A DNA stretch of 22,581 nt. Origin: JBOGJI01 sp050747865. GTDB taxonomy: Bacteria; Acidobacteriota; Thermoanaerobaculia; Multivoradales; JAHEKO01. The stretch's first letter is position 1; every line of letters begins with the position of its first letter. Positions 14,118 through 21,798 of this stretch are shown piece after piece. The position numbers and the translations under genes were made by a program. Below the pieces are notes generated by a model. The model did not search any database. It saw nothing but the letters and a program-made list of their open reading frames with translations, and had not been told where the DNA came from. Location: contig JBOGJI010000128.1 in NCBI GenBank assembly GCA_050747865.1, forward strand, positions 1 to 22,581, given 5' to 3'.

Positions 14118-15766
14118 GCGTCGCCGGGCGCCTGCCCCCGGAGCTCGCGGCGCGGGTCGTGCCGCAGGAGCAGGCGCTGCTCGAGACCGTCCGCTCCGGC
14201 ACCCGGATCGCCTCCGGCTTCGCGACCTCGGAGCCGCACACCTTCTACGCCTCGCTGTGGGACCACGTCCGCGACCAGGACCTCACCGATCTGACCATCA
14301 CCCAGGGGCTGTTCATGGCCCCGCACCCGCTGCTGGTGGGCGCGGCGCTGGAGCCGCTCGTCGAGCTCGCGGGCGAGCCCAAGGGCACGTCGCTGTTCGC
14401 GGGGTTGAAGCGCGAGATCAAGCAGGCGGTCGCCAAGGCGGAGACGCTGCAGACCCTGGTCGCACACTACGAGGAGCTGCGCGAGCGCCGCGTGCGGTTC
14501 GTCTCGGGGTTCCTGTCGCCGGCCGTCAACACCATCGTCCCCGACAACGTGCTCACGCGCAGCCTCTATCCGGAGTGGGCGGGGCGGAACCTGGCGCGCT
14601 CGGGGATCCTGTCCTGGCAGTCGGTGCACTTCCCCGACGCTCCCGACGCCCTGGTGCAGGACCCGGAGACCTCAAGGCTCATGGACGCCGACCTGTTCGT
14701 CCTGGTGGCCACGCCGCCGGACGAGCGGGGACGGCTGTCGCACGGGCCCGCCAACGGAGCCAACGCCGAGGCACTGGACCTGGCGTTGCGCGACGGTAAG
14801 GCCGGGATCCTCCTCTATCTGAACACCGGCTACCCGTTCACCGACGGACATCCGGAGTCACCCAACACCATCTCGGTGGAAGAGCTCGTCCCGGCGGCCC
14901 GGGACGGGCGGCTGTGGATCGTCGAGGACTCGGGCCCGATCCCGGCGCTGCCGGCGGACGCCTTCGAGCACCCCGACCCCGACGAGATCCGCATCGCCGA
15001 GCACGTCGTCAACCACATCGAGATGCATCCGCAGCTGACCCGGGGCCGGGCGCTCCAGGTCGGGATCGGCGGCACCGGGGTGCTGGCGGTCCGGCGGCTG
15101 GCGGATTCGGGCTGGAGCGGACGGGTCTACACCGAGATGTTCGAGCCCTACACGATGGAGCTCATGGAGCGCAACAAGCTCGCCGGGTCCCACTTCGTCA
15201 CCGCCGACGGTCGGCGGGAGCAGCTCGACGGCAAGCTCGTCTGCACCTTCGCCCTCGGCCGCAAGGGGGACGGGTTCTACGAGGCGCTCGACCGCCATCC
15301 GGCGGTGCTGCTGTCGGCGGCCTCGCGGGTGGTGGTGCCGGAGGCGTTCTACTACGGCCTGGGGATCAACAACATCCTGGGGATCGACTTCCACGGCCAC
15401 GTCAACTCGACGGGGCGCGACGTCAATCCCCATTCGGGGGTCGGCGGCGTCGCCACCATCCTGCGCGGCCTGGCGCGCGGCGGCGTCGCCTATCTCTGTT
15501 TGAAGTCCACCCACCGCACACCCGACGGCGAGGAGCGCTCCTCGATCTTCCCGTTCCTGCCCGAGGGCACCCCGGTGACCCTCATCGGTCCAGACCTCAT
15601 GGGCACCCGCGAAGGAGCGCGCACCTTCCTGGTCACCGAGCACGGAATCGCCGAGCTGTCGGCGCGCAGCCAGGAGCGTTTCATCCGCGCCCTGCTCTCG
15701 GTCGCCCACCCGGACCACCGGGAGTGGCTCGCCCGCCGCGCCTGGGAAGAGTTCCGGGTCGCCTGA
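14114..15766 (+). CDS. Acetyl-CoA hydrolase / CoA-transferase family protein
   Basis: 550 residues, GTG start overlapping the previous stop by four bases. Family I CoA-transferase/acetyl-CoA hydrolase with two related domains, moving CoA between acyl groups through a glutamyl-CoA thioester. The likely catalytic Glu is Glu341 in VYTEMFEP, equivalent to the TEVF Glu of succinyl-CoA:acetate CoA-transferase. The GIGGTG loop (317-322) precedes it and the oxyanion/CoA segment GLGINNILGIDFHGHVN follows (415-431). NPHSGVGG (438-445) and FLVTEHGIAEL (505-515) are typical C-terminal motifs. Acyl specificity cannot be read; 4-hydroxybutyrate, succinate or propionate are options. It is convergent with the KamA-family gene, with 5 bases between the stop codons. 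Confidence 0.88.
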   Translation: MSVAGRLPPELAARVVPQEQALLETVRSGTRIASGFATSEPHTFYASLWDHVRDQDLTDLTITQGLFMAPHPLLVGAALEPLVELAGEPKGTSLFAGLKREIKQAVAKAETLQTLVAHYEELRERRVRFVSGFLSPAVNTIVPDNVLTRSLYPEWAGRNLARSGILSWQSVHFPDAPDALVQDPETSRLMDADLFVLVATPPDERGRLSHGPANGANAEALDLALRDGKAGILLYLNTGYPFTDGHPESPNTISVEELVPAARDGRLWIVEDSGPIPALPADAFEHPDPDEIRIAEHVVNHIEMHPQLTRGRALQVGIGGTGVLAVRRLADSGWSGRVYTEMFEPYTMELMERNKLAGSHFVTADGRREQLDGKLVCTFALGRKGDGFYEALDRHPAVLLSAASRVVVPEAFYYGLGINNILGIDFHGHVNSTGRDVNPHSGVGGVATILRGLARGGVAYLCLKSTHRTPDGEERSSIFPFLPEGTPVTLIGPDLMGTREGARTFLVTEHGIAELSARSQERFIRALLSVAHPDHREWLARRAWEEFRVA

Positions 15767-15771
15767 GAGCC

Positions 15772-17151
15772 TCAGTTCGGCGGCAGGACCGGGAGGCTCG
15801 CGCGCGGGAAGGCGCCCTCGTCGCGCTCGCGGCGCGACGGCCGTTCCAGGCTCTCCTCGAAGAAGAAGCGCTCCTCGCCGAAGGCCGGTTCGAGCTCGTC
15901 GAGCCAGCAGGCCTCCGGGTCGTAGCGGGCGAAGAACGGGCGGCCGACCCAGGACGTGTCGCGCGCCTGCAGGAACTCGAGCGTGAACACGCGCCGGCCG
16001 TAGAGCTCGGCGACGCCGGCCACCCGGACCTTTCCCGGGAAGGCCGACATCGACGGTCCGCGCACCGTGCGGGCGAGTCCCGAGACCTGGCGAAAGGCCC
16101 GGCGGTAGATGCGCAGCGCCCGCACCAGGGGGACCTCGAAATAGCCACGGGGGCCGGTGTCGCGCTCCACGAACATGTAGTAAGGGATCATTCCGAGCCG
16201 CACGCCTTGGCGCCACAGGGCCGCCCAGGCGGCGGAGGAGTCGTTGACGTGCCGGATCAGCGGCGCCTGCATGCGCATCTCGGCGCCGGTGGCGCGGATG
16301 CGACGAATGGCCTGGCGGGCGGGCTCGGGCTCGAGCTCGACCGGGTGGCTGTAGTGCGCCATCAGGGCCAGGTGCTTGCCCGCCGCCGCCACCTCCTCGA
16401 ACAGCCGCAGGCAGTCGTCAGCGTCGGCATCGGTGGTGAAGCGCTGCGGCCAGTAGGCCACCGACTTGGTGCCGATGCGGATCGACTGCACGTGCTCGAG
16501 GCCCGGCGCGAGCAGCGGCTCGATGTAGCGGCGCAGGGCGGAGGTCTTCATGATCATGGGATCGCCGCCGGTGATCAGCACGTCGGTGACCTCCCGATGG
16601 GCTTGGAGGTAGGCCACCAAGTCCTCGGCCTCGCGCGCCTGGAAGCGCCACTCGGTCTCCTCCACGAACTGCGCCCAGCGGAAGCAGTAGGTGCAGTAGG
16701 CGTGGCAGGTCTGCCCGGCGGCGGGGAAGAAGAGCACGGTCTCGCGGTACTTGTGCTGCAGGCCGGGGAGTGGCCGCCCGGCCAGGCGCGGCACGTTGTG
16801 GGTCATCTGGCCGTCAGGATGGGGGTTGAGGCCGGCGCGGATGGCGTGCACCGCCGCTCGAAGCTCCTCGCGCGGTGCCGCGCGGCGCATCAGCCCGGCG
16901 ACCTTTGCGTAGTCCTCGGGCTCGAGCATCTCGCGCTGCGGGAAGACGAGCTGGAACATCGGGTCCTCGGGCACCCGGCTCCAGTCGATGAGCTCCTCCA
17001 GGACGTAGGTGTTGGTGCGAAACGGCAGCACCTGTGCCGCCACCTGGATCCCCTCCTGGAGCTCGGGATCCAGTCGCCGCCACTCCGGACGCGCGGTCAC
17101 AGTGCGGGCGGTCAGCGGCTGATAGCGGGTGGGGTCTCGTTGCTCGTTCAA
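15772..17151 (-). CDS. KamA-family radical SAM protein (lysine 2,3-aminomutase-like)
   Basis: 459 residues from a TTG at 17151, chosen because GGAGAG lies seven bases upstream and similarity begins right after it; ATG 17250 is an alternative adding 33 Pro/Gly-rich residues. The radical SAM cluster C-x3-C-x2-C is at Cys149/153/156 (TCHAYCTYC), followed by the SAM-binding GGDP at 195-198. The family differs from true lysine 2,3-aminomutase, which has CxxxCRHC followed by Arg residues. A Lys in SMSAFPGKV sits where the aminomutase PLP lysine is expected, so PLP use is plausible but unproved. N-terminal VLPFRTNTYVLEELIDW and the C-terminal RDTGPRGYFEVPLVRA and FFARYDPEA blocks are, from memory, conserved in this subfamily of unknown substrate. 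It is divergent from ppk2. Confidence 0.8.
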   Translation of the reverse strand: MNEQRDPTRYQPLTARTVTARPEWRRLDPELQEGIQVAAQVLPFRTNTYVLEELIDWSRVPEDPMFQLVFPQREMLEPEDYAKVAGLMRRAAPREELRAAVHAIRAGLNPHPDGQMTHNVPRLAGRPLPGLQHKYRETVLFFPAAGQTCHAYCTYCFRWAQFVEETEWRFQAREAEDLVAYLQAHREVTDVLITGGDPMIMKTSALRRYIEPLLAPGLEHVQSIRIGTKSVAYWPQRFTTDADADDCLRLFEEVAAAGKHLALMAHYSHPVELEPEPARQAIRRIRATGAEMRMQAPLIRHVNDSSAAWAALWRQGVRLGMIPYYMFVERDTGPRGYFEVPLVRALRIYRRAFRQVSGLARTVRGPSMSAFPGKVRVAGVAELYGRRVFTLEFLQARDTSWVGRPFFARYDPEACWLDELEPAFGEERFFFEESLERPSRRERDEGAFPRASLPVLPPN

Positions 17152-17158
17152 AGCCGTA

Positions 17159-17164
17159 CTCTCC
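17159..17164 (-). promoter_or_regulatory. Ribosome binding site deciding the TTG start of the KamA-family gene
   Basis: GGAGAG on the minus strand, seven bases before the TTG at 17151. No comparable site precedes the ATG at 17250. Confidence 0.55.
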
Positions 17165-17369
17165 GTGTCGTCGCCTCCGGGCCGCGGCGGGGGGAGGCCG
17201 GTCACCGCGATACCGTGGGGCGCCCGGCCCAAAGTGGGCGCTACGGTCATCAACGCGGGCTCGTCAGGGGGGCGCTGGCGACGGACACGGACTTGCCCGT
17301 TTCCGACGGGGCCCCTCCTCGTATACGTGTTGCCACCGTATCACATGGGGTACCCTCCACCGGTGCAAC

Positions 17370-17374
17370 GGAGG
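17370..17374 (+). promoter_or_regulatory. Ribosome binding site deciding the GTG start of ppk2
   Basis: GGAGG followed by AAACGCC and GTG at 17382, a seven-base spacing. It separates the true gene from the longer open frame, which begins in the divergent neighbour. Confidence 0.75.
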
Positions 17375-17381
17375 AAACGCC

Positions 17382-18278
17382 GTGTTCCAAGCCCCGGAGA
17401 GCCCATATCTCGTGCCGCTCGGCGGCACCTTTCGCATCGCCGACGCGCCCACCGCGCCTCCCGCCGGCGCACCTGGCAAGAAGGACAGCAAGGAGGAGCT
17501 CGAGAAGCGAGTGGAGGAGCTCGAAGAGCTGCAGCGCCGGCTTTACACCGCGAATAGCTGGTCGGTGCTGCTGGTCTTCCAGGCGATGGACGCGGCGGGC
17601 AAGGACGGTACCATCCGCGCCGTGCTCTCCGGCGTTGACCCGGCCGGCTTCCAGGTCTCCTCTTTCAAGGCACCGTCGGCCGAAGAGCTGGATCACGACT
17701 TCCTGTGGCGCACCGCCCGCCGGCTTCCCGAGCGCGGACGCATCGGCGTCTTCAACCGCAGCCACTACGAGGAGGTGTTGGTGGTGCGCGTGCATCCGGA
17801 GTTCCTCGAGCCCCAGCGTCTGCCCTTCCGGCCGGAAGGCGACGAGCTGTGGCGCCGGCGCTTCGCCTCTATCCGCGACCACGAGGAGCACCTGGCGCAA
17901 AACGGCACCGCGGTGCTCAAGTTCTTCCTCCACGTCTCGCGCGACGAGCAGCGGAAGCGCTTCCTCGCCCGCATCGACGATCCGAAGAAGAACTGGAAGT
18001 TCGCGATCGAGGACGTCCGCGAGGCCGAGCACTGGGACGCCTACATGTCCGCCTACCAGGAGGCGCTGGCCGCCACTGCGCGACCCTGGGCGCCGTGGTA
18101 CGCGATCCCGGCCGACGACAAGCCCTATATGCGGCTCAAGGTGGCGGAGATCCTGGTCGCCGCCCTCGAAAGCCTCGACCTTCGCTACCCGCGGGCCGAG
18201 GAGGAGCAGCTGCGGGAGATGGCGGCGATTCGCGACCACCTCGCCGCCGGGCGGCCGGCGGGGGACGGAGCCGCCTGA
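17382..18278 (+). CDS. ppk2: Polyphosphate kinase 2 (PPK2 family polyphosphate:nucleotide phosphotransferase)
   Basis: 298 residues from the GTG at 17382. Uses polyphosphate to phosphorylate nucleotides (AMP or ADP, some also GDP), a cytoplasmic energy-recycling reaction. Walker A is QAMDAAGKDG at 67-76 (Lys74) and the Walker B-like FNRSHYEEVLVVRVH lies at 124-138. ELDHDFLWR (102-110) and the lid segment RIDDPKKNWKF (197-207) are family hallmarks. Single-domain length and the N-terminal FRIAD block point to the class often annotated as PPK2 polyphosphate:nucleotide phosphotransferase (class III-like, able to use AMP and ADP); that subclass is inference. It is divergent from the KamA-family gene across 230 bases, which should hold both promoters though none is convincing by eye, and convergent with the next lipoprotein gene. 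Confidence 0.93.
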   Translation: MFQAPESPYLVPLGGTFRIADAPTAPPAGAPGKKDSKEELEKRVEELEELQRRLYTANSWSVLLVFQAMDAAGKDGTIRAVLSGVDPAGFQVSSFKAPSAEELDHDFLWRTARRLPERGRIGVFNRSHYEEVLVVRVHPEFLEPQRLPFRPEGDELWRRRFASIRDHEEHLAQNGTAVLKFFLHVSRDEQRKRFLARIDDPKKNWKFAIEDVREAEHWDAYMSAYQEALAATARPWAPWYAIPADDKPYMRLKVAEILVAALESLDLRYPRAEEEQLREMAAIRDHLAAGRPAGDGAA

Positions 18279-18309
18279 AGGCGTCGTCTGCCAGGCGCGG
18301 GAGCGAGCC

Positions 18310-19230
18310 TCAGGGCTGCTCGCGTCGACCGTCGCCTGCAGACTCGTCGACGTCGGGGTCCTCCTGCGCGGGTGTCGCCTCCTGCGCGGGATCCGGCGTT
18401 TCCGGCGCCGACGGCTCCTCGGCAGGCATCTCGGGCGGCTCGAAGCGGGCCGGATCGATCTCCACGTCCACCTGGACGGAGTGGATGGTCTGGGTGATGG
18501 TCGGCTCCCCCGTGCTCGTGGTCGTCGACCGGAAGGGATAGACCAGGCCGTCGACCTCGCGGTGGTCCTGGTACCGGATCGCCACCTCTCGAGTCTCCCC
18601 CTCGGCGGCGCCCTGGGCCGGGGCGCTGAATCGCATCTCGAGAACGTGCCCGGTCTCGCGGTTGACGGCGAGGCGATGGCGGTCGCCGTCGCGGACGATC
18701 TCGAGGTACTCGACGGGCCGCCCGTCCAGCTCGCCTTCGCCGTCGGCGGTGGCCTCGAACGTGTCGTCCTCCCGGCTCCTGAGCAGGGACAGGGGAGTGC
18801 GCGCGAAGCCGCGCTCCATCGCCGCCCGCTCCTCTTCGGGAAGCGGCAGGACGCCGAGCGGGGAGACCACGAACGCTCCGCCGGGCCCGACCACGGAGGC
18901 CACGGTCATGCCCCCCTCGAGGATCGCTTCGCGGCGGAAGCGGTCCGGCAGGGCCACGTAGGAGCGCTGGCTGATGGTCGTCTCCTGGCCCCCCTCGGGG
19001 ATGCGCGTCATGGTGGACTCGACCACCAGGGTGCGCAGCCCGTCGACCCGCTCGGCGCCGCCGAAGCCCTCCACGACCTTGTCGAGCAGAGCCTGTGCCG
19101 CGGAAGGGCGCGCCGCGGGTGTTTCGACGTCTTCGGTCGCCGCAGCCGGGGGAGCGACCGGGGACGGCGACGGCGCCGCGCCCGCGCAGGCGGCGAGCAG
19201 CAGCAGCGGCATCAGGAGATACGCCGCCAT
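18310..19230 (-). CDS. LolA/LolB-fold-like lipoprotein with acidic Pro-rich tail
   Basis: 306 residues from the ATG at 19230 (AGGAG five bases upstream); the frame extends 16 codons further without a signal-like sequence. The lipobox LAAC puts Cys at 15. After a Pro/Ala linker, the core (about 45-260) begins ALLDKVVEGFGGAERVDGLRTL and contains VNRETGHVLEMRF and YPFRSTTTS, as in 'outer membrane lipoprotein-sorting' type domains, which fold as an open beta-barrel holding a lipid or lipoprotein. Residues 264-306 are Pro/Glu/Asp-rich and probably disordered. A periplasmic lipid-handling role is plausible. It lies downstream of the NfeD-like and truncated flotillin genes on the same strand, about 50 bases away, so it may share their transcript. 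Confidence 0.7.
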   Translation of the reverse strand: MAAYLLMPLLLLAACAGAAPSPSPVAPPAAATEDVETPAARPSAAQALLDKVVEGFGGAERVDGLRTLVVESTMTRIPEGGQETTISQRSYVALPDRFRREAILEGGMTVASVVGPGGAFVVSPLGVLPLPEEERAAMERGFARTPLSLLRSREDDTFEATADGEGELDGRPVEYLEIVRDGDRHRLAVNRETGHVLEMRFSAPAQGAAEGETREVAIRYQDHREVDGLVYPFRSTTTSTGEPTITQTIHSVQVDVEIDPARFEPPEMPAEEPSAPETPDPAQEATPAQEDPDVDESAGDGRREQP

Positions 19231-19281
19231 CCGCTCTCCTCGGCATCCGGATCTCGGGGCGAGCCGCGGACACCTCATCGT

Positions 19282-19725
19282 TCAGCTCTCCTCGCCGCCC
19301 GGACGGCCGTGCGGCTCCTCGTGATCCGCGCCGCCGCCGCGGGTTCCCAGGCCGCCCTTACGGGCCGCCTGTTCCATCCTTCCCAGGTAGTCGGGCAACC
19401 GCACGCCCACGTTCCGGGTCAAGCCGACGGTGAAGGTGGACGGGGTGTTGACCCGGATGTTCTGCAGCGACAGGGCTCCCTGCAGGTTGATGTCGATGGA
19501 CAGGGGCTTGAGATCGAGGAAGGCGTAGTCCTGGATCAGCGGCCAGATGAAGGAGGCGCCGCCGTGATAGCACTTGGCCGACAGACCGCCGCGGCCGCCG
19601 CCGGCGATCTTGCCGTAGACCACCAGGATCTTGTCTGAAGGGCAGCGCTTGAAGCGCCGGGTGAAGGCGATGATGGTGAGGAAGAAGACGACGATGCCGG
19701 CGACGACGAGGTAGAGGAGATCCAT
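19282..19725 (-). CDS. Truncated flotillin-family (SPFH) protein with apparent internal deletion
   Basis: 147 residues, whereas bacterial flotillins run to about 450-550. A membrane hairpin (about 3-21) is followed by a clear flotillin start: RRFKRCPSDKILVVYGKI, then KCYHGGASFIWPLIQDYAFL and NTPSTFTVG, ending near residue 101. There the family normally continues with the rest of the SPFH domain and a long coiled coil. Instead it jumps to GVRLPDYLGRM, which resembles the extreme C-terminus of flotillins, and then a Gly-rich tail. No remaining SPFH sequence is visible in the other frames. The simplest reading is an in-frame deletion of about 1 kb around 19420; assembly error is possible. It probably cannot form flotillin assemblies. 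Start ATG 19725 is six bases after the NfeD-like gene, with AGGAGG 11 bases upstream. Confidence 0.72.
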   Translation of the reverse strand: MDLLYLVVAGIVVFFLTIIAFTRRFKRCPSDKILVVYGKIAGGGRGGLSAKCYHGGASFIWPLIQDYAFLDLKPLSIDINLQGALSLQNIRVNTPSTFTVGLTRNVGVRLPDYLGRMEQAARKGGLGTRGGGADHEEPHGRPGGEES

Positions 19726-19731
19726 GGGGAA

Positions 19732-20331
19732 TCAGCCCTCCTGGGGATTTTCGGCCGCCGTCGCGGCGGCGGTATCGAGCGGTTCGACGAGCAGCGTCTG
19801 CTGGTCCACGAGCCCGACGACGCGGACGCGTGCCTGGTTGGGCAGGCGCTCTGCGGCGCGGGTGAACGCCTGCACCACGCACAGGCGGCCCTGCACCCGC
19901 ACCCCGATCTGGCCCGGGCCGGACATCGACGCCGGCCCCGGCAGGTAGACGGCGCCGACCTCGCCGATCGCGTTGCGGTAGTCCAGCGTGCCGCTGTAGC
20001 GCATAGCGTACAGGCCGCGCATCAGGAAGAAGACGCCGGCCATGAGAGCGCCGCCCGCGACCAGCGCCAGCACGATCGCGGGCACCAGCCCCACCCCCGC
20101 CTCGAGCGCCGCCACGCCGCCCCAGCCGAAGCCGGTGAAAAACGCGGTCACCGTGCGCACGGATAGGATCCCGATCCCGCCGCCATGATCCACGTCCGTG
20201 TCGACCTCGGCGTCGCCGTCGAGGCCGAAGAAGCTCAGGACGAGCTGGATGACGAGCAGCGCCGAGGTGGCGAGCGCGATCGCGTAGAAGACCTTGTGCG
20301 CGATGTCGAGATCAGACCACCAGAGATCCAC
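19732..20331 (-). CDS. NfeD-like membrane protein (YqiJ/NfeD, OB-fold C-terminus)
   Basis: 199 residues from a GTG at 20331 (G-rich sequence upstream). The much longer open frame is not supported, as it runs into the mgtE start region. Membrane helices lie at about 13-35 and 82-107, with a weaker hydrophobic segment at 57-76; between the first two is an acidic loop (GDAEVDTDVDHGG). A C-terminal OB-fold-like beta domain spans about 115-185 (IGEVGAVYLPG, QGRLCVVQAF, VRVVGLVDQQTLLVEP). NfeD-family proteins are classically encoded beside flotillin genes and are thought to work with them in membrane microdomains; the next gene is indeed a flotillin, here broken. It is divergent from mgtE across about 120 bases. 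Confidence 0.78.
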   Translation of the reverse strand: MDLWWSDLDIAHKVFYAIALATSALLVIQLVLSFFGLDGDAEVDTDVDHGGGIGILSVRTVTAFFTGFGWGGVAALEAGVGLVPAIVLALVAGGALMAGVFFLMRGLYAMRYSGTLDYRNAIGEVGAVYLPGPASMSGPGQIGVRVQGRLCVVQAFTRAAERLPNQARVRVVGLVDQQTLLVEPLDTAAATAAENPQEG

Positions 20332-20452
20332 GGCCCCCCCACTCTCAGTGTCCCCTCTTTCGGCGGCGCTGATCTTATACCCCCGCGCTCCCGTCCGCCG
20401 CCCGGTTCCGGTTACCATGCGCCCGGTACAGCGCACCACGGGGGGACAGGGC

Positions 20453-21781
20453 ATGAGCGACACATACGCGGTGATGGAGCGGCTGACCCTGGACGACCTG
20501 CGCGAAGCCTGGCCGGTGCTGGGCTCCGAGGATCGGCTGGCGGGCTTCTTGAGCCTCGACCGCAGCGAAGCCGAGGAGTTCTTCCTCGAGCTGTCGCCGC
20601 GGGCGCAGGCCATGATCGTGCTCGAGGCACCGCGCGGCGAGCGCCGGCTGTGGATGCGCCTGCTGGCTCCCGACGACGCGGCCGACATGGTGCAGGAGGT
20701 GGAGCCGGAGCAGCGCCGCGAGGTGCTCGACCTGCTGGACGCGCAGACCCGCGCCGAGGTGGTGGGGCTGCTGGCCTACGCGGAGGACGACGCCGGAGGC
20801 CTGATGAGCCCGCGTTTCGCCCGCCTGCGGCCGGACATGACGATCGACGAGGCGATCGTCTACCTGCGGCGCCAGGCGCAAGAGCGGCTGGAGACCATCT
20901 ACTACATCTACGTGCTCGGAGCCGACCAGAAGCTTCTGGGGGTCATCTCGTTTCGCGAGCTGTTTGCCACCGCCGGATCGCGCCTGGTGCGCGAGGTCAT
21001 GCACGAGGACCTCGTCACCGTGCGTGACGACATGGACCAGGAGGCGGTGGCGCAGATCATCGCCCAGCACGACCTGCTGGCGGTGCCGGTCGTCGACGCG
21101 CAGGGGCGGGTCAAGGGCATCGTCACCGTCGACGACATCGTCGACGTGGTGCAGGAGGAGGCGACTGAAGACATCCAGAAGCTGGGCGGCACCGCGGCCC
21201 TGGACTTCCCCTACATGCAGACCCGGCCGCTGGCCATGATCGGCAAGCGCGTGGGGTGGCTGTCGGCCCTGTTCATCGGCGCGATGCTCACCACCGCCGC
21301 CATGGCGCACTTCGAGGGCGTGCTCTCGCAGGCGATCGTGCTGTCGATCTTCCTGCCGCTGATCATCTCGAGCGGCGGCAACTCGGGCTCGCAGGCGTCG
21401 ACGCTGGTCATCCGCGCCATGTCGCTGGGCGAGCTGCGGCTGCGCGACTGGTGGCGGGTGGTCCGCCGGGAGCTCATCTCCGGGCTCGGGCTCGGCGTGA
21501 TCCTCGCCGCCATCGGCTTCGCCTCGGTGCTGGCCCGCCCGTCCCTGTGGCAGGGCTACGGCGACCAGACCGTCCTGATCGGCCTGACGGTGGCCTTGAG
21601 CCTGGTCGGTGTGGTGCTGTACGGGACCCTGGCGGGCTCGATGCTGCCGTTCCTCATCCGCCGGCTCGGCCTCGACCCGGCCTCGGCCTCGGCGCCGTTC
21701 GTCGCCACCCTGGTCGACGTCGCCGGCATCGTCTTCTACCTCACCGTCGCGCGCACGGTGCTCGCCGGAACCCTGTTGTGA
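20453..21781 (+). CDS. mgtE: MgtE magnesium transporter
   Basis: 442 residues from the ATG at 20453 (GGACAGG upstream). A dimeric Mg2+ channel whose cytoplasmic domain closes the pore when Mg2+ is plentiful. The MgtE N-domain of helical repeats spans about 25-125, with SPRFARLRPDMTIDEAI starting the CBS pair (about 119-235). A plug helix and five membrane helices follow (about 265-442). The pore signature PLIISSGGNSGSQAST lies at 302-317, and Asp422 in TLVDVAGIVFY matches the ion-selecting Asp of the Thermus protein. Length is normal. The upstream gap (about 120 bases) is too short for a full M-box riboswitch and none was seen. The trehalase gene starts 18 bases downstream. Confidence 0.94.
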   Translation: MSDTYAVMERLTLDDLREAWPVLGSEDRLAGFLSLDRSEAEEFFLELSPRAQAMIVLEAPRGERRLWMRLLAPDDAADMVQEVEPEQRREVLDLLDAQTRAEVVGLLAYAEDDAGGLMSPRFARLRPDMTIDEAIVYLRRQAQERLETIYYIYVLGADQKLLGVISFRELFATAGSRLVREVMHEDLVTVRDDMDQEAVAQIIAQHDLLAVPVVDAQGRVKGIVTVDDIVDVVQEEATEDIQKLGGTAALDFPYMQTRPLAMIGKRVGWLSALFIGAMLTTAAMAHFEGVLSQAIVLSIFLPLIISSGGNSGSQASTLVIRAMSLGELRLRDWWRVVRRELISGLGLGVILAAIGFASVLARPSLWQGYGDQTVLIGLTVALSLVGVVLYGTLAGSMLPFLIRRLGLDPASASAPFVATLVDVAGIVFYLTVARTVLAGTLL

Positions 21782-21798
21782 GTGCCCGTCGGGGTGTG

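Noticed and set aside
12295..17151. A lysine-degradation cluster formed by lhgO, the CoA-transferase and the KamA-family gene
   Set aside because: The genes lie on different strands in separate transcription units, no CsiD, GabT, KamD/E or Kce/Kdd genes are present, and the KamA-family protein is not a standard lysine aminomutase.
17152..17381. Divergent promoters for the KamA-family gene and ppk2 (TTGCCA at 17330, GTATAC at 17321)
   Set aside because: The best -35/-10 pairings have spacers of 15 or 23 bases and poor hexamers, so nothing can be called.
14914..19638. A 1574-codon open frame on the plus strand spanning several genes
   Set aside because: It runs antisense or out of frame across the CoA-transferase, KamA-family, PPK2 and lipoprotein genes, all of which have clear family motifs. 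Its translation is Arg/Ala/Gly-rich with no recognisable domain, a usual by-product of very high GC.
20332..20452. An M-box (ykoK) Mg2+ riboswitch before mgtE
   Set aside because: The gap is only about 120 bases, is shared with a divergent gene, and shows none of the stems expected.
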